Positions 25,714 to 33,628 of a stretch of DNA of 64,000 nt are shown piece by piece; position 1 is the stretch's first letter; every line of letters starts with the position of its first letter. The notes under the pieces are model-generated. The model saw only the letters and a list, made by a program, of their open reading frames with translations, ran no database searches and was not told where the DNA came from. Source of the DNA: Alistipes ihumii AP11 (GTDB taxonomy: Bacteria > Bacteroidota > Bacteroidia > Bacteroidales > Rikenellaceae). The translations under genes and the position numbers were made by a program. The stretch spans positions 1-64,000 of the forward strand of contig NZ_CP102294.1 in NCBI RefSeq assembly GCF_025144665.1. The letters are read 5' to 3'.

Positions 25714-26784
25714 ATGCGTCCGATGAAACAGACCAGCGACATAAGCGCCGTTCTGATCGAATGGTACGGCCGGCATTTCCGTCCGCTGCCTTGGCGCGAG
25801 ACGTCCGATCCGTACCTGATCTGGCTGTCGGAGGTGATCCTGCAGCAGACCCGCGTGGCGCAGGGCCTCGACTATTTCCGCCGGTTCGCTTCGCGTTTTC
25901 CCGACGTGCGTTCGCTGGCCGCCGCGACCGAGGACGAAGTGCTGAAGCTGTGGCAGGGGCTGGGCTATTACAGCCGGGCCCGTAGTCTGCATGCGGCCGC
26001 CCGCCGGGTGGCGGAGCGTTTCGACGGCGTTTTCCCGACCGGTTACGACGACGTGCGCTCGCTGCCCGGCGTGGGCGACTATACGGCCTCGGCAGTCTGC
26101 TCGATTGCCTACGGCCAGCCCTGCGCCGTGGTCGACGGGAACGTCTATCGCGTATTGTCGCGCCTGACGGACGCCGATGTGCCGACCGATACGGCTGCCG
26201 GAAAGCGTTATTATGCCGAACGGGCCCGCTCGCTGCTCGACGAGTCGCGTCCGGGCCTGCACAATCAGGCGGTCATGGAGTTCGGCGCGTTGCAGTGCGT
26301 GCCGGCGAACCCCGACTGCGAATGTTGTCCGTTACGCGACCGTTGTCTTTCGCTGGCTCGCGGCACGGTGGCCGACCGTCCTCCGAAGCGGGAGAAAAAG
26401 GCGGCGGTCCCCCGTTACTTCAATTATCTGCACGTTCGTTGCGCCGGCTCGACGCTGCTGGCGAAGCGGACCGGCCGCGATATCTGGCGCAATCTGTACG
26501 AGTTTCCGTTGATCGAGACGCCCCGGGCGGTCGATTTCGGCGAACTGCAGCGGACGGCTCGGTGGCGGGAGTGGTTCGACGAGGCGGGGGATGTCCGCGT
26601 TTCGGGCATGCTCCCGATGCCCCGGCATGTGCTGTCGCACCGTGTGATCCATGCCTGTTTCTATCGGGTCGACCTGCCGACCTGGCCGGCAGGATTGTCG
26701 TCCTTTCTGAAAGTTCTTTCGTCGGAAATATCCCGTTACCCTGTCTCTCGACTGACCGAGCTTTATCTGGAGCGAGGGGAGTGA
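25714..26784 (+). CDS. mutY: Adenine DNA glycosylase MutY
   Basis: 356 residues. It removes adenine mispaired with 8-oxoguanine. The catalytic Glu is in WLSEVILQQTR, the HhH-GPD motif is SLPGVGDYTASAV ending in VDGNVYRVL (catalytic Asp), and the iron-sulfur cluster cysteines have C-x6-C-x2-C-x5-C spacing in LQCVPANPDCECCPLRDRC. A C-terminal NUDIX-like 8-oxoG recognition domain (~225-350) contains MPRHVLSHRVIHACFY. It lies directly after ybaK. Confidence 0.96.
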   Translation: MRPMKQTSDISAVLIEWYGRHFRPLPWRETSDPYLIWLSEVILQQTRVAQGLDYFRRFASRFPDVRSLAAATEDEVLKLWQGLGYYSRARSLHAAARRVAERFDGVFPTGYDDVRSLPGVGDYTASAVCSIAYGQPCAVVDGNVYRVLSRLTDADVPTDTAAGKRYYAERARSLLDESRPGLHNQAVMEFGALQCVPANPDCECCPLRDRCLSLARGTVADRPPKREKKAAVPRYFNYLHVRCAGSTLLAKRTGRDIWRNLYEFPLIETPRAVDFGELQRTARWREWFDEAGDVRVSGMLPMPRHVLSHRVIHACFYRVDLPTWPAGLSSFLKVLSSEISRYPVSRLTELYLERGE

Positions 26785-27301
26785 GCTTGCCCGAGGCCGG
26801 GGAGGGTGCGCCTGCCTTATGCCGGCATGTCCGATGAGATGGCCGTTCCGTCATGTCGGAGGCGGGCGATCCGAGTAGGCGATGCCGGCGGCGCGCGGTT
26901 CCGTTTGAGACGGGGGCTTTCCCTTGCTGCTCATCTGCCGTTCTGCGCGTAGGCTTGGAGCCGTTTTTGTCTTGTCTTTCAGTAGGGTACGGCGCGTCCG
27001 GTCATGAACGGGTATATCCTGCTGCTCTCCGGATTGTTCCCCGGCGATTGGGAGCGCTTCCGTTTTCCCGCTCTGTTTCTATTCTTCCGTATGATTTGGG
27101 TCCGTTTCCGTTTCGTTTTCCGCAAGGGCATCCGCTCCGTTGCCTTGCGGTAGACTGAGGATTTTCTCCGCCCGGCCGCGAGCGGTATCCTGCCGGGTTC
27201 CGGATGGCTTTTCTTTCGGCCGGGAGATACCCGGTCCGCCGGGAGAAGCTGGCAGACTATTTGATGTGTAAACATGGCAGTAATTCCTAACGGATAGTTT
27301 C
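26785..27301. other. Intergenic stretch with no recognised content
   Basis: 517 bases between mutY and the pirin gene. Short frames on both strands have no family features; no clear terminator or TAnnTTTG box. Confidence 0.5.
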
Positions 27302-28021
27302 ATGGACATGCTTTTGCACAAGGCCGCCACGCGCGGCTATTTCGACCACGGCTGGCTCAGGACCCACCATACGTTCAGTTTCGCCGACTATTACGATCCG
27401 GCGCGCCTCAATTTCGGTGCGCTGAGGGTCCTCAACGACGATACGGTTGTTCCGGGGGCGGGTTTCGGCATGCATCCGCATCGTGAGATGGAGGTCGTTT
27501 CGATTCCGTTGAGCGGCCGGCTCGAGCACAAGGACAGCCTCGGGCACGCGGACGTGATCCGTGCGGGCGAAATTCAGGCAATGAGTGCCGGGACGGGTAT
27601 CTATCACAGCGAGTACAACCCGAGCCGCAGCGCGCCCGTCGAGTTTCTGCAAATATGGATTTTCCCGAACCGTCGGGGCGTCAAGCCCCGCTACGAGAAT
27701 GCCGTGATTTCCGATCTGGCGCGTCCCGGCGAGCTGTCGGAGATCGTCTCTCCCTACCCGGGAAACGGTCGCGGCCTGTGGATCTATCAGGACGCATGGC
27801 TGTCGCTGGGCGATTTGCGGCAGAATACGCGTGTCGAATACGTGTTGCACAGCGCCGGCAGTTACGGCGTCTACGTATTCGTCGTGGAAGGCAACGTCGA
27901 AATCGCCGGTACGACCCTCGGCCGCCGCGACGGGCTGGGCGTTACCCGCATGTCCGACTTCTCGCTTCGGGCGTTGAGCGATACCCGCGTGCTATTGATC
28001 GAGGTTCCTCCCGTCGGGTGA
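27302..28021 (+). CDS. Pirin family protein (YhhW-like)
   Basis: 239 residues, bicupin of the pirin family. The N-terminal cupin carries the metal site FGMHPHREMEVVSIPLSGRLEHKDSLG and an iron-binding-type MSAGTGIYHSEYNP. The C-terminal cupin (~150-238) is less conserved. The start HKAATRGYFDHGWLRTHHTFSFADYYDP is the family signature. Some members oxidise quercetin, others act as redox sensors; the role here is open. Its last 30 bases overlap the convergent DUF2721 gene. Confidence 0.92.
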   Translation: MDMLLHKAATRGYFDHGWLRTHHTFSFADYYDPARLNFGALRVLNDDTVVPGAGFGMHPHREMEVVSIPLSGRLEHKDSLGHADVIRAGEIQAMSAGTGIYHSEYNPSRSAPVEFLQIWIFPNRRGVKPRYENAVISDLARPGELSEIVSPYPGNGRGLWIYQDAWLSLGDLRQNTRVEYVLHSAGSYGVYVFVVEGNVEIAGTTLGRRDGLGVTRMSDFSLRALSDTRVLLIEVPPVG

Positions 28022-28528
28022 TTCGCTGCGGTTGCCTCGCTGCGAGACGGGCCGAGCTTCCTGTTGCGTGCCGGGGCGCTTTCTCGCGCGACTTCTGTTC
28101 CGGGAACGTTTGGGCCTGTTCTGTCCTTCGAGCCGTTTCTCTTCCACATGGTCGAGATGTACTTCGAGCGCGCGGACCGAGATCAGCAGCTCGCGGATCG
28201 ATATCCATAGCGAGACGACCAGCAGACCCAGCGCCGCGCCGAACGTATAGACGGCCGTTTTCTGCAAGCCGATGTATATCAGCAGCGTGCATACTACGCA
28301 CAGCAACAGGCTGCTGACGCCGTAGATCTGCATCGAGCGGGTCATGTGCAGCCTGCGCCGCAGGTTGTCCATTTGCTGCTGCGTGATCGGCGAGGGGTTG
28401 CTCTCGTGTTCCTTTTTCAGATTGCGGATGACCGAGGCATAGGCGAGAAAGCGGTTTGTGTAGGCCAGCATGATCAGCGATATGGCCGAAAACAGGATCG
28501 ACGGGGTCGTCAGTGTCAATTCTTCCAT
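27992..28528 (-). CDS. DUF2721 membrane protein
   Basis: 178 residues. One N-terminal membrane helix (~10-30), a cytoplasmic loop with LRRRLHMTRSMQIYG, then two helices (~70-90 and ~97-117). Helix layout and the TPSILFSAISLIMLAYTNRFLAYASVIRNL start fit DUF2721, a family of unknown function. The last ~50 residues are strongly basic (RPKRSRNRSRARKR). This tail is coded over the end of the pirin gene, suggesting the reading frame was extended into its neighbour. It lies 64 bases after the MATE gene and may share its transcript. Confidence 0.78.
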   Translation of the reverse strand: MEELTLTTPSILFSAISLIMLAYTNRFLAYASVIRNLKKEHESNPSPITQQQMDNLRRRLHMTRSMQIYGVSSLLLCVVCTLLIYIGLQKTAVYTFGAALGLLVVSLWISIRELLISVRALEVHLDHVEEKRLEGQNRPKRSRNRSRARKRPGTQQEARPVSQRGNRSESPDGRNLDQ

Positions 28529-28592
28529 GAGACAGTTTTTTGCGTTTTGCGCGGGGGAGTGCTTTCGGGCCGTTCCCCCGCGTTTTATCGTT

Positions 28593-29918
28593 TTATATTT
28601 TCCGGTCTTGCCAACGGGCCTTTTTCAGGTAGAGGCTTGCCAGCAGCAGCAGTACCAGCGCGTAAACGTGTTCGGTGGTCCAGCACAGCGCGACGTCCGA
28701 GTGCCGGTAGAGCACGATCCATACCGTGTAGATCGCGTATACGCTCAGCGTCGCGAGTTCCAGCATCAGGGCCGAGCGGGTGTTGCCGGTTCCCGAGACG
28801 ACGTTGAAGCGGATGAAGGCCGGCACGCTGATCAGGTAGGATGAGAGCATGACCCGCAGCGAGGCGACCGACCCGTCGATCAGCGACTGCTCGTCGGTGT
28901 ATATGCGCAGGATCAGCTCCGGGAAAGCTGCCAACAGGGCCAGCAGCGGAATGACGATCAGATAGCACATGCCCACGATCCGCCGCGTCGTGCCGGCGAC
29001 CAGCTCCGGCTGTCCGGCTCCCATTTGGTTGCTCACGAGCGTGCTGGCCGTCGAAGCGAACGAGCTGACGATGACGAAGACGATGCCCGACACGCTGCGG
29101 ATGATGTTCGTGACGGCCAGCGGCCGCTCGCCCAGATGCTCGACCGCGATGAAAAAGAAAAACCATGTCGAAATGGCGACGAACATCTGGATCATCGTCC
29201 ATACCGAGACGTTCAGCATGCCCCGCAGCAGCTTGGGCGAGAATCCCGCGAAGCGGAACAGCCCGTATTTGCGATGATCGATCCTCAGGCGGGTGTAGAC
29301 GATGAAGAATACCATCGAGATCATCTCCGAGGCCGACGAGGCGATCGCCGCTCCGGCGATGCCCATGGCCGGCAGGCCCAGCTTGCCGAAAACCAGCACG
29401 TAGTTCAGTACGACGTTCGACAGTACCATGACGATCGAGTTCAGCGTCAGTGTTTTCGTATTCGTGATGCCGACGAAGAACGCCCGGAACATAATCGCGA
29501 CGAACGCGAAAAAGAATCCGAACACGCGCCAGTTCGTGTAGCTGACGGCGGCTTCGTACACTTCGTCGGAGCTGATCAGCGAGCGCAGCACCATCGGAGT
29601 GAACGTGTGCGATATGACGAACATCACGGCCGCCAGCGACAGCAGGAACAGCAGTCCTTGCTGGAACAGCGGCCCGATCAGAGCATAGGCTTTCTCGCCG
29701 TTGCGCCGCGCAATCAGAATCTGAGCCCCGATTCCGAAACCGAATCCGAGCATGAAAATCACCAGATAATATACGCTTCCGAGGGCCGAGGCTCCCAGCT
29801 CTACTTCGCCCACGCGACCGAGAAAAGCTGTGTCGGTCAGCCCGATCATGTTCTCCATCAGCAGGCTGATGAGAATCGGGTAGGCGATCGTCCATATTTG
29901 CTTGCGGGTCGGTTTCAT
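28593..29918 (-). CDS. MATE family efflux transporter
   Basis: 441 residues with 12 predicted membrane helices in two MatE halves. The start MKPTRKQIWTIAYPILISLLMENMIGLTDTAFLGRVGEVELGASALG and the second-half segment NQMGAGQPELVAGTTRR are typical of the DinF/NorM group. It is an inner-membrane exporter driven by Na+ or H+; substrate unknown. The ATG at 29918 is chosen over longer upstream frames because a full promoter lies 57 bases before it. Confidence 0.93.
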   Translation of the reverse strand: MKPTRKQIWTIAYPILISLLMENMIGLTDTAFLGRVGEVELGASALGSVYYLVIFMLGFGFGIGAQILIARRNGEKAYALIGPLFQQGLLFLLSLAAVMFVISHTFTPMVLRSLISSDEVYEAAVSYTNWRVFGFFFAFVAIMFRAFFVGITNTKTLTLNSIVMVLSNVVLNYVLVFGKLGLPAMGIAGAAIASSASEMISMVFFIVYTRLRIDHRKYGLFRFAGFSPKLLRGMLNVSVWTMIQMFVAISTWFFFFIAVEHLGERPLAVTNIIRSVSGIVFVIVSSFASTASTLVSNQMGAGQPELVAGTTRRIVGMCYLIVIPLLALLAAFPELILRIYTDEQSLIDGSVASLRVMLSSYLISVPAFIRFNVVSGTGNTRSALMLELATLSVYAIYTVWIVLYRHSDVALCWTTEHVYALVLLLLASLYLKKARWQDRKI

Positions 29919-29974
29919 AAGGCGTGCGGATATTTTGCATTTGCCGTGCCGTTCCGGCCGGAGGCAAAGGGTCG

Positions 29975-30004
29975 CAAAGATACGATTTTTGTACGGATTG
30001 CCAA
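29975..30004 (-). promoter_or_regulatory. Promoter of the MATE gene
   Basis: Minus strand TTG (30004-30002), 19-base spacer, TAtcTTTG (29982-29975). A near-consensus Bacteroidota promoter. Confidence 0.7.
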
Positions 30005-30184
30005 TCGCTCGCATGAAAAATAAGCGGATTGGCGTGTCCCGGCCGGAAAGGGCGGATTGCCGTCGCCGGACAGGCGTCGCTCGGGAGGCGAGGGACCGGT
30101 CGATGAGCCGAGGACAGAAAACGGCGGGTCTTTGCATAATCCGGAATAAAAGCGTATTTTGGAAACGATCTGAAAGTCGACGCT

Positions 30185-30796
30185 ATGAAAAGTATCCTAT
30201 GTACGCTGGTCCTTTGCATGTTTATGGGGGGCGGGCGGATTTCCGTTCTCGGAAAGACGGTTCGTCCGGCCGCGGAAAGCGGCTGCTCGGCTTCTCCTGC
30301 CGGCTCGGAAAAAATATCGAAACAACGGGCCCGTGCCTATCGTAAAAAACAGGCTGTTTGGCAAAAGGCTCAGGCCGAGCGCGAGGCGGCACTTCGTGAG
30401 GCGCGAATCGAGCGGGACAAAGCCATGCGGGAACGACAAATGGCTTTGCGCGAGGCCCAGCTTGAGCGCGAGGCGGCACTTCGTGAGGCGCAAATCGAGC
30501 GGGACAAAGCCATGCGGGAACGGCAAATGGCTTTGCGCGAGGCCCAGCTTGAGCGCGAGGCGGCACTTCGTGAGGCGCAAATCGAGCGGGACAAAGCTAT
30601 GCGAGAACGGCAAATGGCTTTGCGCGAGGCCCGGATCGAGCGTGAAGCGGCTATGCGCGAAGCGTGTGCGGAACGCAGGAAGGACCTGGACGTTGCCTTG
30701 CGAAAGCAGCGGAAAGCCCTGCGAAAGACAGTTGCAAAGCAGAAAAGGGCGTTACGCAAGGCCGAGCGGGCCCGGCAACGGGCATGGGAGCGTTAG
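30185..30796 (+). CDS. Exported highly charged repeat protein (predicted long helix)
   Basis: 203 residues. A signal peptide-like start (MKSILCTLVLCMFMGGG, residues 1-17) is followed by a short region and then an uninterrupted Arg/Glu/Ala/Gln/Lys-rich region (~45-203) with no prolines. Residues ~65-151 are three nearly identical 29-residue units, each containing EREAALREA, IERDKAMRER and QMALREA. The composition and i/i+4 Arg-Glu pattern predict a single alpha-helix or coiled coil about 20 nm long. The C-terminal part turns strongly basic (RKALRKTVAKQKRALRK). I do not recognise a family; a periplasmic spacer or nucleic-acid/peptidoglycan-binding role would be speculation. Confidence 0.7.
   Translation: MKSILCTLVLCMFMGGGRISVLGKTVRPAAESGCSASPAGSEKISKQRARAYRKKQAVWQKAQAEREAALREARIERDKAMRERQMALREAQLEREAALREAQIERDKAMRERQMALREAQLEREAALREAQIERDKAMRERQMALREARIEREAAMREACAERRKDLDVALRKQRKALRKTVAKQKRALRKAERARQRAWER
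30377..30637 (+). repeat. Three tandem 87-bp repeats inside the charged repeat protein gene
   Basis: Units start at 30377, 30464 and 30551; a partial, diverged fourth starts at 30638. Units differ at only a few bases. The unit length is a multiple of three, so gain or loss of units keeps the frame. Confidence 0.92.
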
Positions 30797-31235
30797 GAAA
30801 CGACCGATCGGAGGCGGCTGACAATTCTTCATCGACGGAAATTCTCGTAGGGTGTCCTCGTGGACCGGTCGCGGTTGGCTATGCCGGGGAGCCGGATAAG
30901 GCCGTATACTTCGGATTTCGTTGTTCCGCGGTTTTCTCGAGTGGCTTTCCTTGCGCTCCGGCCTTTCGTTTTACCGGTAGGAAATGGCGCGGGAGCGAAT
31001 AGCGGCAGGGCTGTAGGTATTGCTTCCCCCGATATTCGTATCGTGCGCGTTGCCGTTGTTTCGGGAGCCCTGCCGCATCGCCGCTTTGAAATATTTGTTA
31101 TTTTTGTCCGTTGCGGTCCGGGGATCGAGGCGGCTTCGGGGATTCGCGGGAGCGGCCGTCGGCCGGCCGGGAGTCGTCCGCAGCGGCCGGGCGGTTCGTC
31201 GCCGCTTATTGCTTGTTTATTATCACCGAAATTCG
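30797..31235. other. Intergenic stretch holding a possible xth promoter
   Basis: 439 bases. A TAttTTTG box lies at 31099-31106, about 130 bases upstream of xth, with no TTG at the usual distance. Nothing else recognised. Confidence 0.45.
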
Positions 31236-32000
31236 ATGAAGATCGTCACGTACAACGTCAATGGGATTCGCAGCGCAATCGGCAAAGGGCTCTGCGACTG
31301 GATCGCCGACGAGCGTCCCGACGTGCTTTGCCTGCAGGAAACCAAAGCCCAGCCCGAGCAGATTCCTTCGGAAGCTTTCGAGCGCATGGGTTACCGCTGC
31401 CACTACTTTTCGGCCGTCAAGAAAGGTTACAGCGGGGTGGCGATTCTGACCCTCTGCGAGCCCGACCGCGTCGTGCCGGGCATGGGGATCGAGCGCTACG
31501 ACAGCGAGGGCCGCTTTCTGAGAGCCGACTACGGCGACCTGTCGGTGGTCAGCGTCTATCATCCTTCGGGCACATCGGGCGACGAGCGGCAGGCATTCAA
31601 GATGCGCTGGCTCGACGATTTCTCTGACTACGTGTCGCGCCTGCTCGAGACCCGCCCGAAACTGATTCTTTGCGGCGACTTCAATATCTGTCACCGGCCG
31701 ATCGATATTCACGATCCGGTGCGCAATGCGACCGTCAGCGGGTTTCTGCCCGAAGAGCGCGAGTGGATCGGCCGCTTTATCGACGGCGGATTCATCGACA
31801 CGCTCCGGTTCTTTCATCCGGAGCCGCACTTGTATACGTGGTGGAGCTTCCGCGCGAATGCCCGGGCGAACAACAAAGGTTGGCGGATCGACTATGCGAT
31901 GGCCTCCGAGGCCGTCCGGCCGATGCTGCGCGACGCGCGGATTCTGCCCGATGTCCGGCACTCGGACCATTGTCCGATGCTGCTGGAGATTGATTTCTGA
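31236..32000 (+). CDS. xth: Exodeoxyribonuclease III (AP endonuclease)
   Basis: 254 residues, EEP-fold nuclease of the ExoIII/APE1 type. Active-site motifs in order: YNVNGIRSA, LCLQETKAQPEQ, VSVYHPSG, LCGDFNICHRPID, WSFRANARANNKGWRIDYAMAS and RHSDHCPMLLEI. It cleaves at abasic sites and acts as a 3'-5' exonuclease. An upstream frame extension is rejected because the ATG at 31236 gives the canonical MKIVTYNVNGIRS. dinB follows 26 bases downstream, forming a DNA-damage pair. Confidence 0.96.
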   Translation: MKIVTYNVNGIRSAIGKGLCDWIADERPDVLCLQETKAQPEQIPSEAFERMGYRCHYFSAVKKGYSGVAILTLCEPDRVVPGMGIERYDSEGRFLRADYGDLSVVSVYHPSGTSGDERQAFKMRWLDDFSDYVSRLLETRPKLILCGDFNICHRPIDIHDPVRNATVSGFLPEEREWIGRFIDGGFIDTLRFFHPEPHLYTWWSFRANARANNKGWRIDYAMASEAVRPMLRDARILPDVRHSDHCPMLLEIDF

Positions 32001-32026
32001 CTTTTCCCGCCTCACGCTTCTCACCC

Positions 32027-33109
32027 GTGCCCGAGCGCAAGATCATACATATCGACATGGACGCTTTCTATGCCTCCGTCGAGCAGCGCGACCATCCCGA
32101 GTACCGGGGCCGTCCGCTGGTCGTCGGCCGTGCCGAGGGCCGGGGCGTGGTAGCCGCGGCCAGCTACGAGGCGCGACAGTACGGTATCCGTTCGGCTATG
32201 CCGTCGGTCCGGGCCGTGCGGCTGTGTCCCGACCTGATTTTCGTGCCCGGGCGCATGGAGGTTTACCGGAGCGTGTCGGCACAGATTCATCGCATTTTCC
32301 ATGAGTACACCGATCTGGTCGAGCCGCTCGCGCTGGACGAGGCTTTTCTGGACGTGACCGAAAACAAGGTCGGTTTGGCGCTGGCCGTCGACGTGGCCCG
32401 GGCCATACGGCGCCGCATCCGCGACGAGCTGGGGCTTGTCGCTTCGGCCGGCGTGTCGTACAACAAGTTTCTGGCGAAAGTGGCTTCCGACTATCGCAAG
32501 CCCGACGGGCTGTGCACGATCCATCCCGACCGCGCGGCGGCCTTTATCGCGCGTTTGCCGATCGAGGCGTTTTGGGGAGTGGGGCGAGTAACGGCCCGCC
32601 GGATGCACGAGCTGGGCATCCGTAGCGGGGCCGATCTGCGGGCGCAGCCGCTCGACTTTCTCGTCGAGCGTTTCGGCAAGGCGGGGCGCCTGTATCACCA
32701 GTTCGCACAGGGAATCGATCTGCGTCCGGTCTGCCCGACGCGCGTGCGCAAATCGGTCGGCTGCGAGTCGACGTTCGAGAGCGACCGCGTGACGCTCGGC
32801 GAGATGAGCGAGGAGCTGTACGCGCTTTCGGCCCGGCTTCGCCGTCGGCTCGAACGCGCCGCGTTCCGAGGCCATACGCTGACGCTCAAGGTCAAGTTCG
32901 CCGATTTCCGCCAGATAACCCGGAGCCTTTCGCCCGGAGAAGAGCTGTCGGCCTCATCCGGATTGTTTCCGCTGGCGGAGCGCTTGCTGCGCGAGTCCGG
33001 CGTGCCGGGCCGTCCGGTCAGGCTGCTGGGCCTTTCGGTGTCGAATCCGGCGCAGGACCTGCCGCCCGAGCAGCACGAGCTGTACCGCCAGCTGCGACTG
33101 GAGTTTTGA
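32027..33109 (+). CDS. dinB: DNA polymerase IV (Y-family)
   Basis: 360 residues. Starts at GTG 32027: the catalytic Asp is in IIHIDMDAFYASVEQRD, and the first in-frame ATG would cut it off, so a non-ATG start is required. Further motifs: GVVAAASYEARQYGIRSAMP, LALDEAFLDVTENK with the catalytic Asp-Glu pair, SAGVSYNKFLAKVASD and GVGRVTARRMHELGI (HhH). The little-finger domain is C-terminal. It performs translesion synthesis. No beta-clamp-binding motif is obvious at the short C-terminus (PPEQHELYRQLRLEF). Confidence 0.95.
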   Translation: MPERKIIHIDMDAFYASVEQRDHPEYRGRPLVVGRAEGRGVVAAASYEARQYGIRSAMPSVRAVRLCPDLIFVPGRMEVYRSVSAQIHRIFHEYTDLVEPLALDEAFLDVTENKVGLALAVDVARAIRRRIRDELGLVASAGVSYNKFLAKVASDYRKPDGLCTIHPDRAAAFIARLPIEAFWGVGRVTARRMHELGIRSGADLRAQPLDFLVERFGKAGRLYHQFAQGIDLRPVCPTRVRKSVGCESTFESDRVTLGEMSEELYALSARLRRRLERAAFRGHTLTLKVKFADFRQITRSLSPGEELSASSGLFPLAERLLRESGVPGRPVRLLGLSVSNPAQDLPPEQHELYRQLRLEF

Positions 33110-33628
33110 GTGCCGGATTCCGCACACGGCGCGTTCTCCGGGCCGGTTTTTCCCTTCGGAAGTAGGTCTCCTCGCTGACGTGTTTTGTGTGTACGAAGCC
33201 TCGCCTTTCCTGTCGGTCGTTCCGTTGCCGGGAAAGTTTTTCGAGCCCTATCCCGTTCGGTTGCCGCTGTGTCTCGGCCTTTCACGGCCTTCGGGTATTC
33301 CGCCCGACCCGATCCGGGCTTCGGCTGTCTGCGGGTCGTAGCAGGTTTTCGCCGTTCGGTCGCTTCCGTTTCGGTGCGCCGGCCTGCCCGGATACGAAGC
33401 CGGGAGCGCTTTGAGCGGGGATCGGCAGGGCGATTTTTCGGGCCGTTTTGCCGCTCCGGCTTGCAATATTGATAAATGATCGCTTAATTTGTAAGATCGG
33501 CCGGGCGGCCGTTTCTCGATTTCCGGTCGGTAGTGTCGCCGGAGTTCGGAAAAAGCGGCCCGGCAGGAGCCTCCGGCATGGACGAATATGGATAATTACT
33601 GACAAACCTAATGATAATCCGAACCGAA
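33110..33628. other. Intergenic stretch upstream of the rhamnose cluster
   Basis: 519 bases. No convincing reading frame, no TAnnTTTG box and no strong hairpin. Any regulatory site for the rhamnosidase gene is not recognisable by eye. Confidence 0.45.

Noticed and set aside
30377-30637. CRISPR-like repeat array
   Set aside because: The 87-bp units are contiguous, lack spacers and keep one reading frame, so they are coding tandem repeats.
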